Of a DNA stretch of 64,000 nt, positions 35,844 through 42,915 are shown piece after piece (position 1 is the first letter of the stretch; each line of letters begins with the position of its first letter). The position numbers were made by a program, and so were the translations under genes. The stretch is from Cytophagales bacterium. GTDB taxonomy: Bacteria; Bacteroidota; Bacteroidia; Cytophagales; Cyclobacteriaceae. The stretch spans positions 48,525-112,524 of the forward strand of contig DAHVFH010000156.1 of the NCBI GenBank assembly GCA_027317105.1. The letters are read 5' to 3'. Under the pieces are notes generated by a model. The model worked only from the letters and a program-made list of their open reading frames with translations. It made no database searches and was not told the origin of the DNA.

Positions 35844-37015
35844 AAACTCAAATCACCTTAAGTGTATTGACTGCATTGAGTGCATCAATGTGCTGCATAA
35901 CTCCCCTTCTCGCGATAGCGGCAGGAACAAGCAGCCTGGCGACTTCTTTCCATTGGTTGGAACCGTTCAGGCCGTATTTTGTTTCCGCCTCGATGCTGGG
36001 TTTGGGAATGGCTTGGTTTCAAAATCTCAAACAAAAGAAGGAAGAAGATTGCAATTGTGAGGTGCCAAAGAAGAATTCCTTCTTTCAATCAAAGAAATTT
36101 TTAGGCCTTGTCACCTTCCTCTCATTTCTTCTTATAACATTCCCGACCTACTCAAAATTCTTCTTTACCAATAACCAGAATCCAATCGCGCAAGATCAAA
36201 ATCAAAATAGGAAAATTGAGCTGAAGGTTTCAGGAATGGACTGTACTTCATGTGAGTTTCATATTGAATCGGAAGTCAAGAAGTTACCGGGAATTTCATT
36301 TGTAAAGGCATCCTATGAAAAAGGATCGGCCACAGTAGAATATGACGAACAGAAAATCAAAACCGATAAAATCATTGCGGCCATTAATGGAATAGGATAC
36401 CAAGCTGAACAGGAATCAAACAAAATTACCCTCCAAGGCCAAACCGGGAATTGTTGTGCCAATGGCACGTGTAAGGATCACCTGGGTACATTGCCTAAAG
36501 AAGAAAACAGGAACTTAAAAATCATGTCAAGTATTGCAGAGATCCAAAATGCATTTAACAAACAAAGCGGAAAAACAAAGTTTGTAGCAATCCTGTCATC
36601 GACTTGCGGTTGGTGTTTACAAGGAGCGGAGTCTGTCCAGAAAACGGTTATAGAAAAAATGAAGAACAAAGATATCAGCGTGATTGTCATTTGGACTAAC
36701 ATGTTAAAAACGGATGACCAAAGTAGCGCTTACAAGGCTGCATCATTGTTCAAAGATCCAAGCATCATTCAATTCTTTGATTCTGAAAATAAATTCGGAG
36801 ATGTAGTAGCGCAAAGGCTAAACCCGCAGGGCAAGAAAGCTTGGGACATTTACATGTTCTTCGACAAGGATACGCAATGGACCAAAGATTTTCCAAGGCC
36901 GTTTGAATATACTCACCAGTTAGCTTTTTCTGCTCACCCCTGGGTTGACAAGACTAAATATTTCTGCGGAAGTGAATTAACGAAGAGATTGGATGAAATA
37001 GTGACCACACTTTAA
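35840..37015 (+). CDS. merTP: MerT-MerP fusion with C-terminal thioredoxin-like domain
   Basis: 391 residues. Residues 1-110 are MerT-like: three helices with the vicinal Cys pair in ASMCCITPLLAI. Residues ~125-195 form a MerP/HMA domain with MDCTSC (Cys135, Cys138). A Cys-rich linker (NCCANGTCKDH) leads to ~180 residues of a thioredoxin-like domain with STCGWC (Cys256, Cys259). MerT-MerP fusions import Hg(II) for reduction by MerA, but no MerA is in the window. The extra domain is unusual. Confidence 0.85.
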   Translation: MKTQITLSVLTALSASMCCITPLLAIAAGTSSLATSFHWLEPFRPYFVSASMLGLGMAWFQNLKQKKEEDCNCEVPKKNSFFQSKKFLGLVTFLSFLLITFPTYSKFFFTNNQNPIAQDQNQNRKIELKVSGMDCTSCEFHIESEVKKLPGISFVKASYEKGSATVEYDEQKIKTDKIIAAINGIGYQAEQESNKITLQGQTGNCCANGTCKDHLGTLPKEENRNLKIMSSIAEIQNAFNKQSGKTKFVAILSSTCGWCLQGAESVQKTVIEKMKNKDISVIVIWTNMLKTDDQSSAYKAASLFKDPSIIQFFDSENKFGDVVAQRLNPQGKKAWDIYMFFDKDTQWTKDFPRPFEYTHQLAFSAHPWVDKTKYFCGSELTKRLDEIVTTL

Positions 37016-37020
37016 TTGGG

Positions 37021-37245
37021 ATGGTTATGAACGAGACTATAATAACTATGTCAGAATTGACCTGCCCGAGTTGCGGGTTCAAAAAGCTAGAGGAAATGCC
37101 AACGGATGCCTGTCAATATTTTTATGAATGCGAAAATTGCAAGACCCTGTTAAAACCTAAACCAGGTGATTGTTGTGTGTTCTGTTCTTATGGAACTGTT
37201 AAATGCCCGCCGATGCAATTGCAAAAATCCTGTTGTGCATCATGA
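37021..37245 (+). CDS. GDCCVxC-type small cysteine-rich protein
   Basis: 74 residues with two Cys pairs of a zinc-ribbon kind (LTCPSCGF, ECENCK) and the family signature GDCCVFCSYGTVKCPPMQ near the C-terminus. The family commonly follows merT-like genes in Bacteroidota and Proteobacteria and is thought to handle thiophilic metals. It lies 5 bases after the MerTP-like gene. The final CCAS adds another vicinal pair. Confidence 0.85.
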   Translation: MVMNETIITMSELTCPSCGFKKLEEMPTDACQYFYECENCKTLLKPKPGDCCVFCSYGTVKCPPMQLQKSCCAS

Positions 37246-37318
37246 CGGATCCAAAAAATCATTGGGACGGGATATACGCAACTAAGAAAAACTAGAAGAA
37301 AGCTCAAGATTCGTTTAA
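37242..37318 (+). pseudogene. decayed 5' end of a SAM methyltransferase gene
   Basis: An ATG at 37242 overlaps the previous stop (ATGA), and the frame reads MTDPKNHWDGIYATKK before a TAG at 37293-37295; with one base shifted it continues LEESSRFV and stops again at 37316. The xxHWDxIYxTKxxxExS opening is typical of short class I methyltransferases found in Bacteroidota metal clusters. The rest of the gene is gone or unrecognisable. Confidence 0.5.
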
Positions 37319-37549
37319 GCCATCACAATCTGCTACTTAACATAATTATGCTTTGGACACCGCAGGATATTTATATGCTCAGACGGCGAACGACTTTCAA
37401 AAAATTAGGTTGGGTCAATCTCCTGTATATACTCATCGTGACAACTCCCAACTGAAAATGTCTTTCCAGAAAAGTTAAGGGCCACCTGGTCTTGTCGCAT
37501 GATGCGATTTAGCAAAGCATTTTAGCGGAATTTCGATTATATTTCAATA
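37319..37549. other. intergenic sequence, possible gene remnant and island boundary
   Basis: About 230 bases with no intact frame. It separates the metal-resistance genes from the defence/mobility region, so a recombination boundary here is possible, but no repeat or attachment site was recognised. Confidence 0.4.
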
Positions 37550-38257
37550 ATGAAGTTGACTATAATTATTCTTTTTCTATCCATGAATTGGTGCTTAGCG
37601 CAACGACAGCAAAATACTCAAGCGCAGAAACCACCTGTTGAAAAGAAAGCGTTTGTAGATTCTATCCAGCGTTTACGAAACACACTGACTAAAGTTCAGC
37701 TCAAGTTGGATTCAATGGCAAACGCAAATCAAAACTTAAAGTATGCACATGAGAGTCTGACTAAACATGTCGATGACACCAGACTAAGGGAAACATTACG
37801 AGCCGCCGAATCTACTATCAATACTCAAAATTCTTGGATGACAGGTTTTGGGACGATTTATGCAATAATTACAGTCGTTTTTGGAGTAATAACTATTATA
37901 ATTTCCGTTCAATCAAGAGACGCAATCAATAAAGCAGATGAGGCCACAAATCGATTAATTGAGAGAACCGATTATTTCAATGATACAATTAATAATGAGA
38001 TCACTGAGAAACTAGATGCATATGATGCTAAAGTAGAAAAAAGCTATATGAACAGTCTTTTTCGTAAGCTGACGAGTAACCTTCCTCAAACAAGGACATT
38101 AGGCTATGAAGAACTTAGCGCTTTGGAACGACGAAGGTTATCGGACGAACACATCATAAAATTATTTGATTTACTAAATATGCAACAGAGCAAGAAAGAG
38201 AGAGCAATTGTGGTAGAAATATTAATTGAAATGCATGACGCTCAAAATTCGCAATAA
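37550..38257 (+). CDS. membrane protein with coiled coil, unknown function
   Basis: 235 residues. A signal peptide (MKLTIIILFLSMNWCLAQ) is followed by a helical, coiled-coil-prone region (about 35-95), one transmembrane helix (GTIYAIITVVFGVITIIISV) and a ~110-residue cytoplasmic helical domain. Not recognised. It overlaps the next gene by one base (TAATG). It sits tail-to-tail with the ubiquitin-like operon, but a functional link is not shown. Confidence 0.6.
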   Translation: MKLTIIILFLSMNWCLAQRQQNTQAQKPPVEKKAFVDSIQRLRNTLTKVQLKLDSMANANQNLKYAHESLTKHVDDTRLRETLRAAESTINTQNSWMTGFGTIYAIITVVFGVITIIISVQSRDAINKADEATNRLIERTDYFNDTINNEITEKLDAYDAKVEKSYMNSLFRKLTSNLPQTRTLGYEELSALERRRLSDEHIIKLFDLLNMQQSKKERAIVVEILIEMHDAQNSQ

Positions 38258-38655
38258 TGAAAATTAGAGATTTTTTTAGATACTGGTCGAATGTTGATAA
38301 GGACGATTTGAGCCTAAAGATTACACTTTATTCATTTTATATAAAAAATGGGTTTTCTGATTTTTTAGTGCCGGCAAGTAACCTTATAATATCAACTGAT
38401 CTTCCTCACAGAGAATTTGAGAAAATAACTTATAGCAGTTTACTCCAAAGCTTGAATGAGTCAACTTACATACTACATCTTATCAACTATCGGCCATTTG
38501 TAGAATCTCTTAACACTTCGAGAAAGAAAAATTACGTTGTAGATTATCTCAATCGGGAGGCAGATTATCTTCGTTTAAAAAAGGAAGATCTAAGTAATTC
38601 ATTGTTATATCGCTCGACAACACCAAAGGAAGATTCAGATATTGGACCAAATTAG
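38257..38655 (+). CDS. hypothetical protein coupled to a membrane protein
   Basis: 132 residues, no signal, no Cys, mostly helical (YILHLINYRPFVESLNTSRKKN). Not recognised. It starts within the preceding stop and its last 21 bases overlap, convergently, the 3' end of the DUF6527 gene. Probably works with its upstream partner. Confidence 0.55.
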   Translation: MKIRDFFRYWSNVDKDDLSLKITLYSFYIKNGFSDFLVPASNLIISTDLPHREFEKITYSSLLQSLNESTYILHLINYRPFVESLNTSRKKNYVVDYLNREADYLRLKKEDLSNSLLYRSTTPKEDSDIGPN

Positions 38656-38985
38656 CTTTCCCTTTTTGACCCAAAAATGACTCCTGCACCCATCCAATTT
38701 CCGAATTGATGGATAAATAGTGGGCCTTCCTATTTTGTCCTGCTTAATTACCCATGAGGGTCTTTTTGATTTTATGAGAGAAAGCATTATGATGTCTCCA
38801 CATTTACTTGGGCATTTCAAATAAGCCCATTTAACATAGGAATCTCTCCCTACCACATAAATGATATTATCCTTTAAGACATCGGGATTTGGATTATCTG
38901 CAATAATTTCAACTTTGTATTGAAATAAATTTGAAGTCCATAACATATCTCGAATGAGTTGATTAAGGGCAGATATTTCTTTCAT
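38635..38985 (-). CDS. DUF6527-family protein of a bacterial ubiquitin-like operon (BubE-type)
   Basis: 116 residues from the ATG at 38985, which overlaps the upstream stop as ATGA; a longer start at 39027 would run far into the E1 gene. The diagnostic features are KWAYLKCPSKCGDIIML and, at the end, PSIRKLDGCRSHFWVKKGKLIW, as in DUF6527. The family is found almost only next to multiubiquitin, E2 and E1 genes and is considered a processing or deconjugating partner in Bub-type systems. It is the last gene of a six-gene operon. Confidence 0.85.
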   Translation of the reverse strand: MKEISALNQLIRDMLWTSNLFQYKVEIIADNPNPDVLKDNIIYVVGRDSYVKWAYLKCPSKCGDIIMLSLIKSKRPSWVIKQDKIGRPTIYPSIRKLDGCRSHFWVKKGKLIWSNI

Positions 38986-40367
38986 AAAACCATATCGAGA
39001 AAAGGCTGCATGTCTCCACGACCCCAATAAGAATTATCCCCACAAATTCTGCAATGGTTATCTTCTTTATTGCCTGGATTGAGTTCCATACCTCTGTGAA
39101 AGAAGATAATTTTATGAGGAGAAAAGTCAAATTCATTAAAGCCAGTCATTCTATTCAAAAAAGAATTAATTGCCATGGACGCCAGCTGAGTTGTAAAAGT
39201 TACTACAGATGGAGCAGGGTTTCCTTCTCCAATTACATAAGCCTCCTTCTTTAGGCTTTCATATTGGTCAGGGTTGGACCGCTTGAGATTTTCCGCAATG
39301 GCAACATCTTGATTAATTACTTCCCGAGTTATCAAACAATCATTGCCCGGAAACAGATAAGTAAATCTACCTTGCAAGTCTTGTACTTCTGGCGGATTTG
39401 ACTTGGTTACAGAAATGACTAACCCCATGTCAATAACCGGAACAAGATAAAAATAGGCAAAGCGGTTAAGAAGGGTTCTGCCAGCATGATCGTCCGTGCA
39501 TCCGAATATTAAATCGCTAGTTTTCAAGTGCTCAATACTTTCTCTGGTAGACACCCAATCTTCAACGATAGAAACCAAAGTATTCAATCCAAAAGATTCT
39601 ATGTGATGCTTCAATACAAGCACTTTTGGCATGCCGACATCACGAATTGACGAGCCATGTACTCTATTCAAATTGGTTATTTCTAATTTATCTTTATCAA
39701 TCAAGCACAGCTCCCCTACTCCGAGTCTGGCCAACATAACAGCGGTGGCCGATCCTGTTGCACCCGCACCAACAATGCTAATTTTAAGTTTTGACAGATC
39801 TTGGTTAAGCGCTTTTCCAAATGCCAATGATTGTCGCTGAAATGCTTCATTGCTCAAATGGTTCTCGGTTCTCAATGGATAATCGAGCTTAAAACCCTTC
39901 CCAATTATTCTAAATTTTGAAATGGTATCATGGGTCAAATCATTTTTCCAAGCTCTTCCAATAAGTGAGCCATCGCCCATCATGATAAGACTTGCATAAG
40001 GTTTATCTCCACTGTTCCGATTAAACGCTAAATTGAAAAGATGATGCTCACCCTCATCGTCAACGGAAGAAAACTGTTTGTAATCTCCAAAGTGGTTATG
40101 AATTAAAACAACTGCAAAGCCTCTCGGTTCTGCTCGTTTTAGTGCTGCAACAAAATGATTATTATGCCAACTTACTTGGTAAGGCTCCGACGTGAGCAAA
40201 TCTTGATTATCAAGGCAGATGACTTCTTTAGAAAGAAATCGCTCTTCGACCTTTGTTGAGCATCGACCACAAATAATAAAAGCCGCTCTCTCCTTTCCAT
40301 CTTCCCGAACTAAATGTTTCTTCAACTTTTCATAGTGTGATTCGAGAAGTGTAAAAGTATAATTCAT
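38982..40367 (-). CDS. JAB/JAMM peptidase-ThiF (E1-like) fusion
   Basis: 461 residues. The N-terminal ~150 form a JAB/JAMM metalloprotease with HNH at 90-92 followed by SSVD at 100-103 (the HxH...SxxD zinc site). Residues ~190-430 are a ThiF/E1 adenylation domain: nucleotide loop GAGATG at 200-205, IDKDKLEITNLNR with Asp224/Asp226 and Asn234/Arg235, and a possible thioester cysteine at 344 (FPGNDC). A CRIC pair near the end may bind zinc. It would adenylate the ubiquitin-like protein and also cleave its conjugates. ATGA overlaps join it to both neighbours. Confidence 0.9.
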   Translation of the reverse strand: MNYTFTLLESHYEKLKKHLVREDGKERAAFIICGRCSTKVEERFLSKEVICLDNQDLLTSEPYQVSWHNNHFVAALKRAEPRGFAVVLIHNHFGDYKQFSSVDDEGEHHLFNLAFNRNSGDKPYASLIMMGDGSLIGRAWKNDLTHDTISKFRIIGKGFKLDYPLRTENHLSNEAFQRQSLAFGKALNQDLSKLKISIVGAGATGSATAVMLARLGVGELCLIDKDKLEITNLNRVHGSSIRDVGMPKVLVLKHHIESFGLNTLVSIVEDWVSTRESIEHLKTSDLIFGCTDDHAGRTLLNRFAYFYLVPVIDMGLVISVTKSNPPEVQDLQGRFTYLFPGNDCLITREVINQDVAIAENLKRSNPDQYESLKKEAYVIGEGNPAPSVVTFTTQLASMAINSFLNRMTGFNEFDFSPHKIIFFHRGMELNPGNKEDNHCRICGDNSYWGRGDMQPFLDMVL

Positions 40368-40747
40368 GATGCTGTTTCAAGTGCGTGCTGAACTTTTTTC
40401 AAATATGTGTAAATACCATCTTCACCACTTTTCCACTCTTCTGCCGGAAAATGGCGAGACCATCTTTGCCACGTTTTATTCTCAAAGTTAAGGTTAGTTT
40501 GCGTTTGCCGTGCCGGAATATTTGAGGGTGCCAATAAAATAGCTGGACTAAAATACCACATGTCAGGTCTATTATCGGGGTAGCCAGCGGGTATCAGAAT
40601 CAAAAGGTCAGCTTGCTCGCAATTAAATTTGCCTTTGGGAAGGTTATAATTGCGAATGATTAAACCGTTGCCTGCTGGATCAATTTTTTCTTCAAAATGA
40701 AGCCCTTTTGAAATCAAATATTCTTGATCAAACTCTGGCAAAAACAT
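40364..40747 (-). CDS. E2/UBC-fold protein (Prok-E2_E type) lacking a canonical active-site cysteine
   Basis: 127 residues from the ATG at 40747; a longer frame to 40822 lies inside the ubiquitin-like gene and is less likely. The start MFLPEFDQEYLISKG and ILIPAGYPDNRPDMWYF match the E2 fold of bacterial ubiquitin-like systems. The only cysteine, Cys43, is in a central strand; where E2 enzymes carry the catalytic Cys there is WQRWSRH (Ser97, His99). Transfer through a serine oxyester, or a non-catalytic adaptor role, are the options. Overlaps the E1 gene by 4 bases. Confidence 0.85.
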   Translation of the reverse strand: MFLPEFDQEYLISKGLHFEEKIDPAGNGLIIRNYNLPKGKFNCEQADLLILIPAGYPDNRPDMWYFSPAILLAPSNIPARQTQTNLNFENKTWQRWSRHFPAEEWKSGEDGIYTYLKKVQHALETAS

Positions 40748-40985
40748 TTCCTTCAGTCGTTGTTTTAGCCCCGGTAAAAAAATGTTCGCGACCTGGTTCC
40801 GCAAGGTCGACTTCTTGCCCATCCGCTATTTGCTGATCCGGCTCTGGACCGTTAACCTTCAACCAAACACCATAATTTGCAGGGGAACCCGCCAAAGTTT
40901 TAATCTGTGCGCCAGTGATAAACTGGTTATCGACATCATACGGTTTCTGATTAATCAGAATCTTGTACCTCTCTTGCTTTGCCAT
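40728..40985 (-). CDS. multiubiquitin-domain ubiquitin-like protein
   Basis: 85 residues, one beta-grasp domain of the multiubiquitin family: RYKILINQKPYDVDNQFITG, AQIKTLAGSPANYGVWL, then DGQEVDLAEPGREHFF. It would be the modifier attached by the E1/E2 enzymes next door. The C-terminus (GAKTTTEGNVFARV) has no terminal Gly-Gly, so a processing step or a different C-terminal chemistry is expected. It begins 18 bases after the XRE-ImmA stop. Confidence 0.88.
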   Translation of the reverse strand: MAKQERYKILINQKPYDVDNQFITGAQIKTLAGSPANYGVWLKVNGPEPDQQIADGQEVDLAEPGREHFFTGAKTTTEGNVFARV

Positions 40986-41003
40986 ATTTATTTATTTTAG
41001 AAG

Positions 41004-42065
41004 TTATCCAACATTTCGTAATACTTTAAGCTTTGGTCTTTCATTTATCAAAAACCTGTTTTCAAATTCATTTTGATTAAGGTTAATTACTTTTGCTAAT
41101 TCTGGAATTGAATATCCCAATTGATTTAAATGCAGCTTAATTACCTCGTTTAAAACATACGATTTCTCTTCTGGTAAAGGTATTGGTTCACTCTTACTCA
41201 TACCTCTCTTTGAAAAATTGATTTGAAAATTTCTATACTGGTGTTCATCAACAGTATTCAGATGCTTGGCTCTGTAAACTAACGCCTTCATTGATACTCT
41301 CCAATATCTTTTAAGTTCGCCTATTTTTGAAAAATTAAGGTGCCTTAAGGAGTTTATTATTTCATCACGAGGCATTAGAAACTCTGAGGCGAATCGGTCA
41401 GCTTCCTCTTCGACATTTTCTGATATGGTAGGAATATCGAAATGCATTAGGATATGACCAAGCTCGTGGGCTAAAGAGAATCTTTGTCTGTCATTTGGCA
41501 TTCTTTCGTTTAGAAAAACGATGTGAATACCCTTTTCGCTTACAGTGGAGAGTCCGTCAATTTTCTCATTGAACAAGTCAGTTTTTACAACCAATATTCC
41601 ATTGTTCTCAAGTAAATTAATCATCGAAGGGATTGGGCCTCTTTCTAAGTTTAATAGAAAGCGGGTCTTCTTGGCAATCTCTTCGGGTGTGTCATCCTCA
41701 GGATTAAATGATTTGAACCTAAAATCTGGCAGTTCAATGGCTTCAGAAAGTGAATCAATATTTTGACGGAATATTTTAACTGTTGCCTCTACCTGCATCA
41801 TTACCTTTTGAGGAATCATTACTCTTTTCCTATAATAGTAATGACTGACTGGAGCAGTTGGTGTCTTCTGAAAGAAAAACCTTGAGGGGTATTCTAATCT
41901 TTCGCACAATTTTTCAAAGACATCGGACGGAAGGCTTTGTTCACCTTTTTCTGCCTTTGATAACTTCCCTTGCGAAATTCCTATTTCCTCAGCCAAATCC
42001 GATTGAGATATACCCCTTGATTCTCGAGCCAATATCAACATGTGTGAATTTACATTATCGAGCAT
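41004..42065 (-). CDS. XRE-family HTH fused to ImmA/IrrE metallopeptidase
   Basis: 353 residues. Residues ~8-65 form an XRE HTH (GISQSDLAEEIGISQGKLSKAEKG); residues ~170-260 hold the zinc peptidase motif HELGHILMHF with the third ligand in EEEADRFASEFLMP. ImmA/IrrE proteins cleave repressors in response to damage or infection. Here it is placed 18 bases upstream of the ubiquitin-like gene in the same direction, so it is probably a regulator or regulated effector of that operon. The C-terminal ~90 residues are unassigned. Confidence 0.88.
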   Translation of the reverse strand: MLDNVNSHMLILARESRGISQSDLAEEIGISQGKLSKAEKGEQSLPSDVFEKLCERLEYPSRFFFQKTPTAPVSHYYYRKRVMIPQKVMMQVEATVKIFRQNIDSLSEAIELPDFRFKSFNPEDDTPEEIAKKTRFLLNLERGPIPSMINLLENNGILVVKTDLFNEKIDGLSTVSEKGIHIVFLNERMPNDRQRFSLAHELGHILMHFDIPTISENVEEEADRFASEFLMPRDEIINSLRHLNFSKIGELKRYWRVSMKALVYRAKHLNTVDEHQYRNFQINFSKRGMSKSEPIPLPEEKSYVLNEVIKLHLNQLGYSIPELAKVINLNQNEFENRFLINERPKLKVLRNVG

Positions 42066-42071
42066 ATCCGA

Positions 42072-42662
42072 TTATTGCGCTTTATTTTTTTGGATGATAT
42101 TTTCTTTAATCCGAATGATTGGCTTAACCTGTTCATCCTGAATTTGGATTGGCTTGATGCTGCCTTGCATGAGATGTTCGCTAATATCAAAGGTATAACT
42201 TACGTTTGTCGGTGAGGAGAAATATTGTAACTCCAATTTCTCTATGGAGCTCCAAAACTCATCTACCGAATAGACAACAAAAATTATATGCTTGTCTAGT
42301 TCTTGATTCTTAATTAGATCATCCTGATTTGTTTTAACATTTGAAACAGGAGATTTTTTGAAGAATAGAATATACTTATCATTTAGGATAGCAAGACTCC
42401 TCCTGGTATTTGTTAATGTTGGATAAAATCGAAATCTTCCGTCTTCACAATTCTTTTGAATACAATTAACGACCAGATTGTTCAACATATTCGATCGCGT
42501 TGTTGAATCGAAGTCTATAATTGGATAGCTAACTAATTGCTCAAATGCATCGGAAATACTTTTGCCAATTCTTTTGAAGACTTCGATGTTTTCATTTGAC
42601 TCAAAATTTGCTGAATCAAAGGACCCCTTCTGATAAAACAGCTGTAATTGCTCAATTCTCAT
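42072..42662 (-). CDS. first gene of the ubiquitin-like operon, unknown protein
   Basis: 196 residues from the ATG at 42662, immediately downstream of a good promoter; a longer frame to 42710 would run past that promoter. No signal or membrane helix. Mixed alpha/beta with FFKKSPVSNVKTNQDDL and DKHIIFVVYSVDEFWSS. Not recognised. It ends 6 bases before the XRE-ImmA gene and could be its partner or substrate. Confidence 0.6.
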   Translation of the reverse strand: MRIEQLQLFYQKGSFDSANFESNENIEVFKRIGKSISDAFEQLVSYPIIDFDSTTRSNMLNNLVVNCIQKNCEDGRFRFYPTLTNTRRSLAILNDKYILFFKKSPVSNVKTNQDDLIKNQELDKHIIFVVYSVDEFWSSIEKLELQYFSSPTNVSYTFDISEHLMQGSIKPIQIQDEQVKPIIRIKENIIQKNKAQ

Positions 42663-42682
42663 ATCTTTAAATTGTATGGTAA

Positions 42683-42710
42683 CAAATGTATATAAAATAT
42701 TCCAATTCAA
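42683..42710 (-). promoter_or_regulatory. Bacteroidota-type promoter of the ubiquitin-like operon
   Basis: On the minus strand TTG (42710-42708), 17 bases, then TACATTTG (42690-42683), a full match to the -7 consensus TAnnTTTG. The start codon is 21 bases downstream, leaving a short leader. This supports one transcript for all six genes. Confidence 0.6.
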
Positions 42711-42915
42711 GTATAATTTGAGTATTAATTTAGTTCCAGATGCTATTTTGATATTTCGGAGCGTTTTCTAAAGTGACTTTCTATTTACCATTAGATGCAT
42801 CTTCAACCTCATTTGCTGATAAATAGGTGATATCTGAACCCTTGAAACTCAAATAGGCATTAGAACATTGAATGTCAAGCACCTTTTCAATAATAACAAA
42901 GACAATTTAAAATAC

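Noticed and set aside
38982..40367. MoeB/ThiF enzyme for cofactor biosynthesis
   Set aside because: The fused JAMM domain and the E2 and Ubl neighbours point to protein conjugation; no thiamin or molybdopterin genes are nearby.
38982..40985. Type II CBASS or Bil operon
   Set aside because: No cGAS-like nucleotidyltransferase or effector is present, and the ubiquitin-like protein is a multiubiquitin type with a Cys-less E2 and a DUF6527 gene, which fits Bub-type operons better.
41004..42065. Phage-type CI repressor marking a prophage
   Set aside because: The protein has a HELGH metallopeptidase domain and no phage structural or lysis genes occur in the window.
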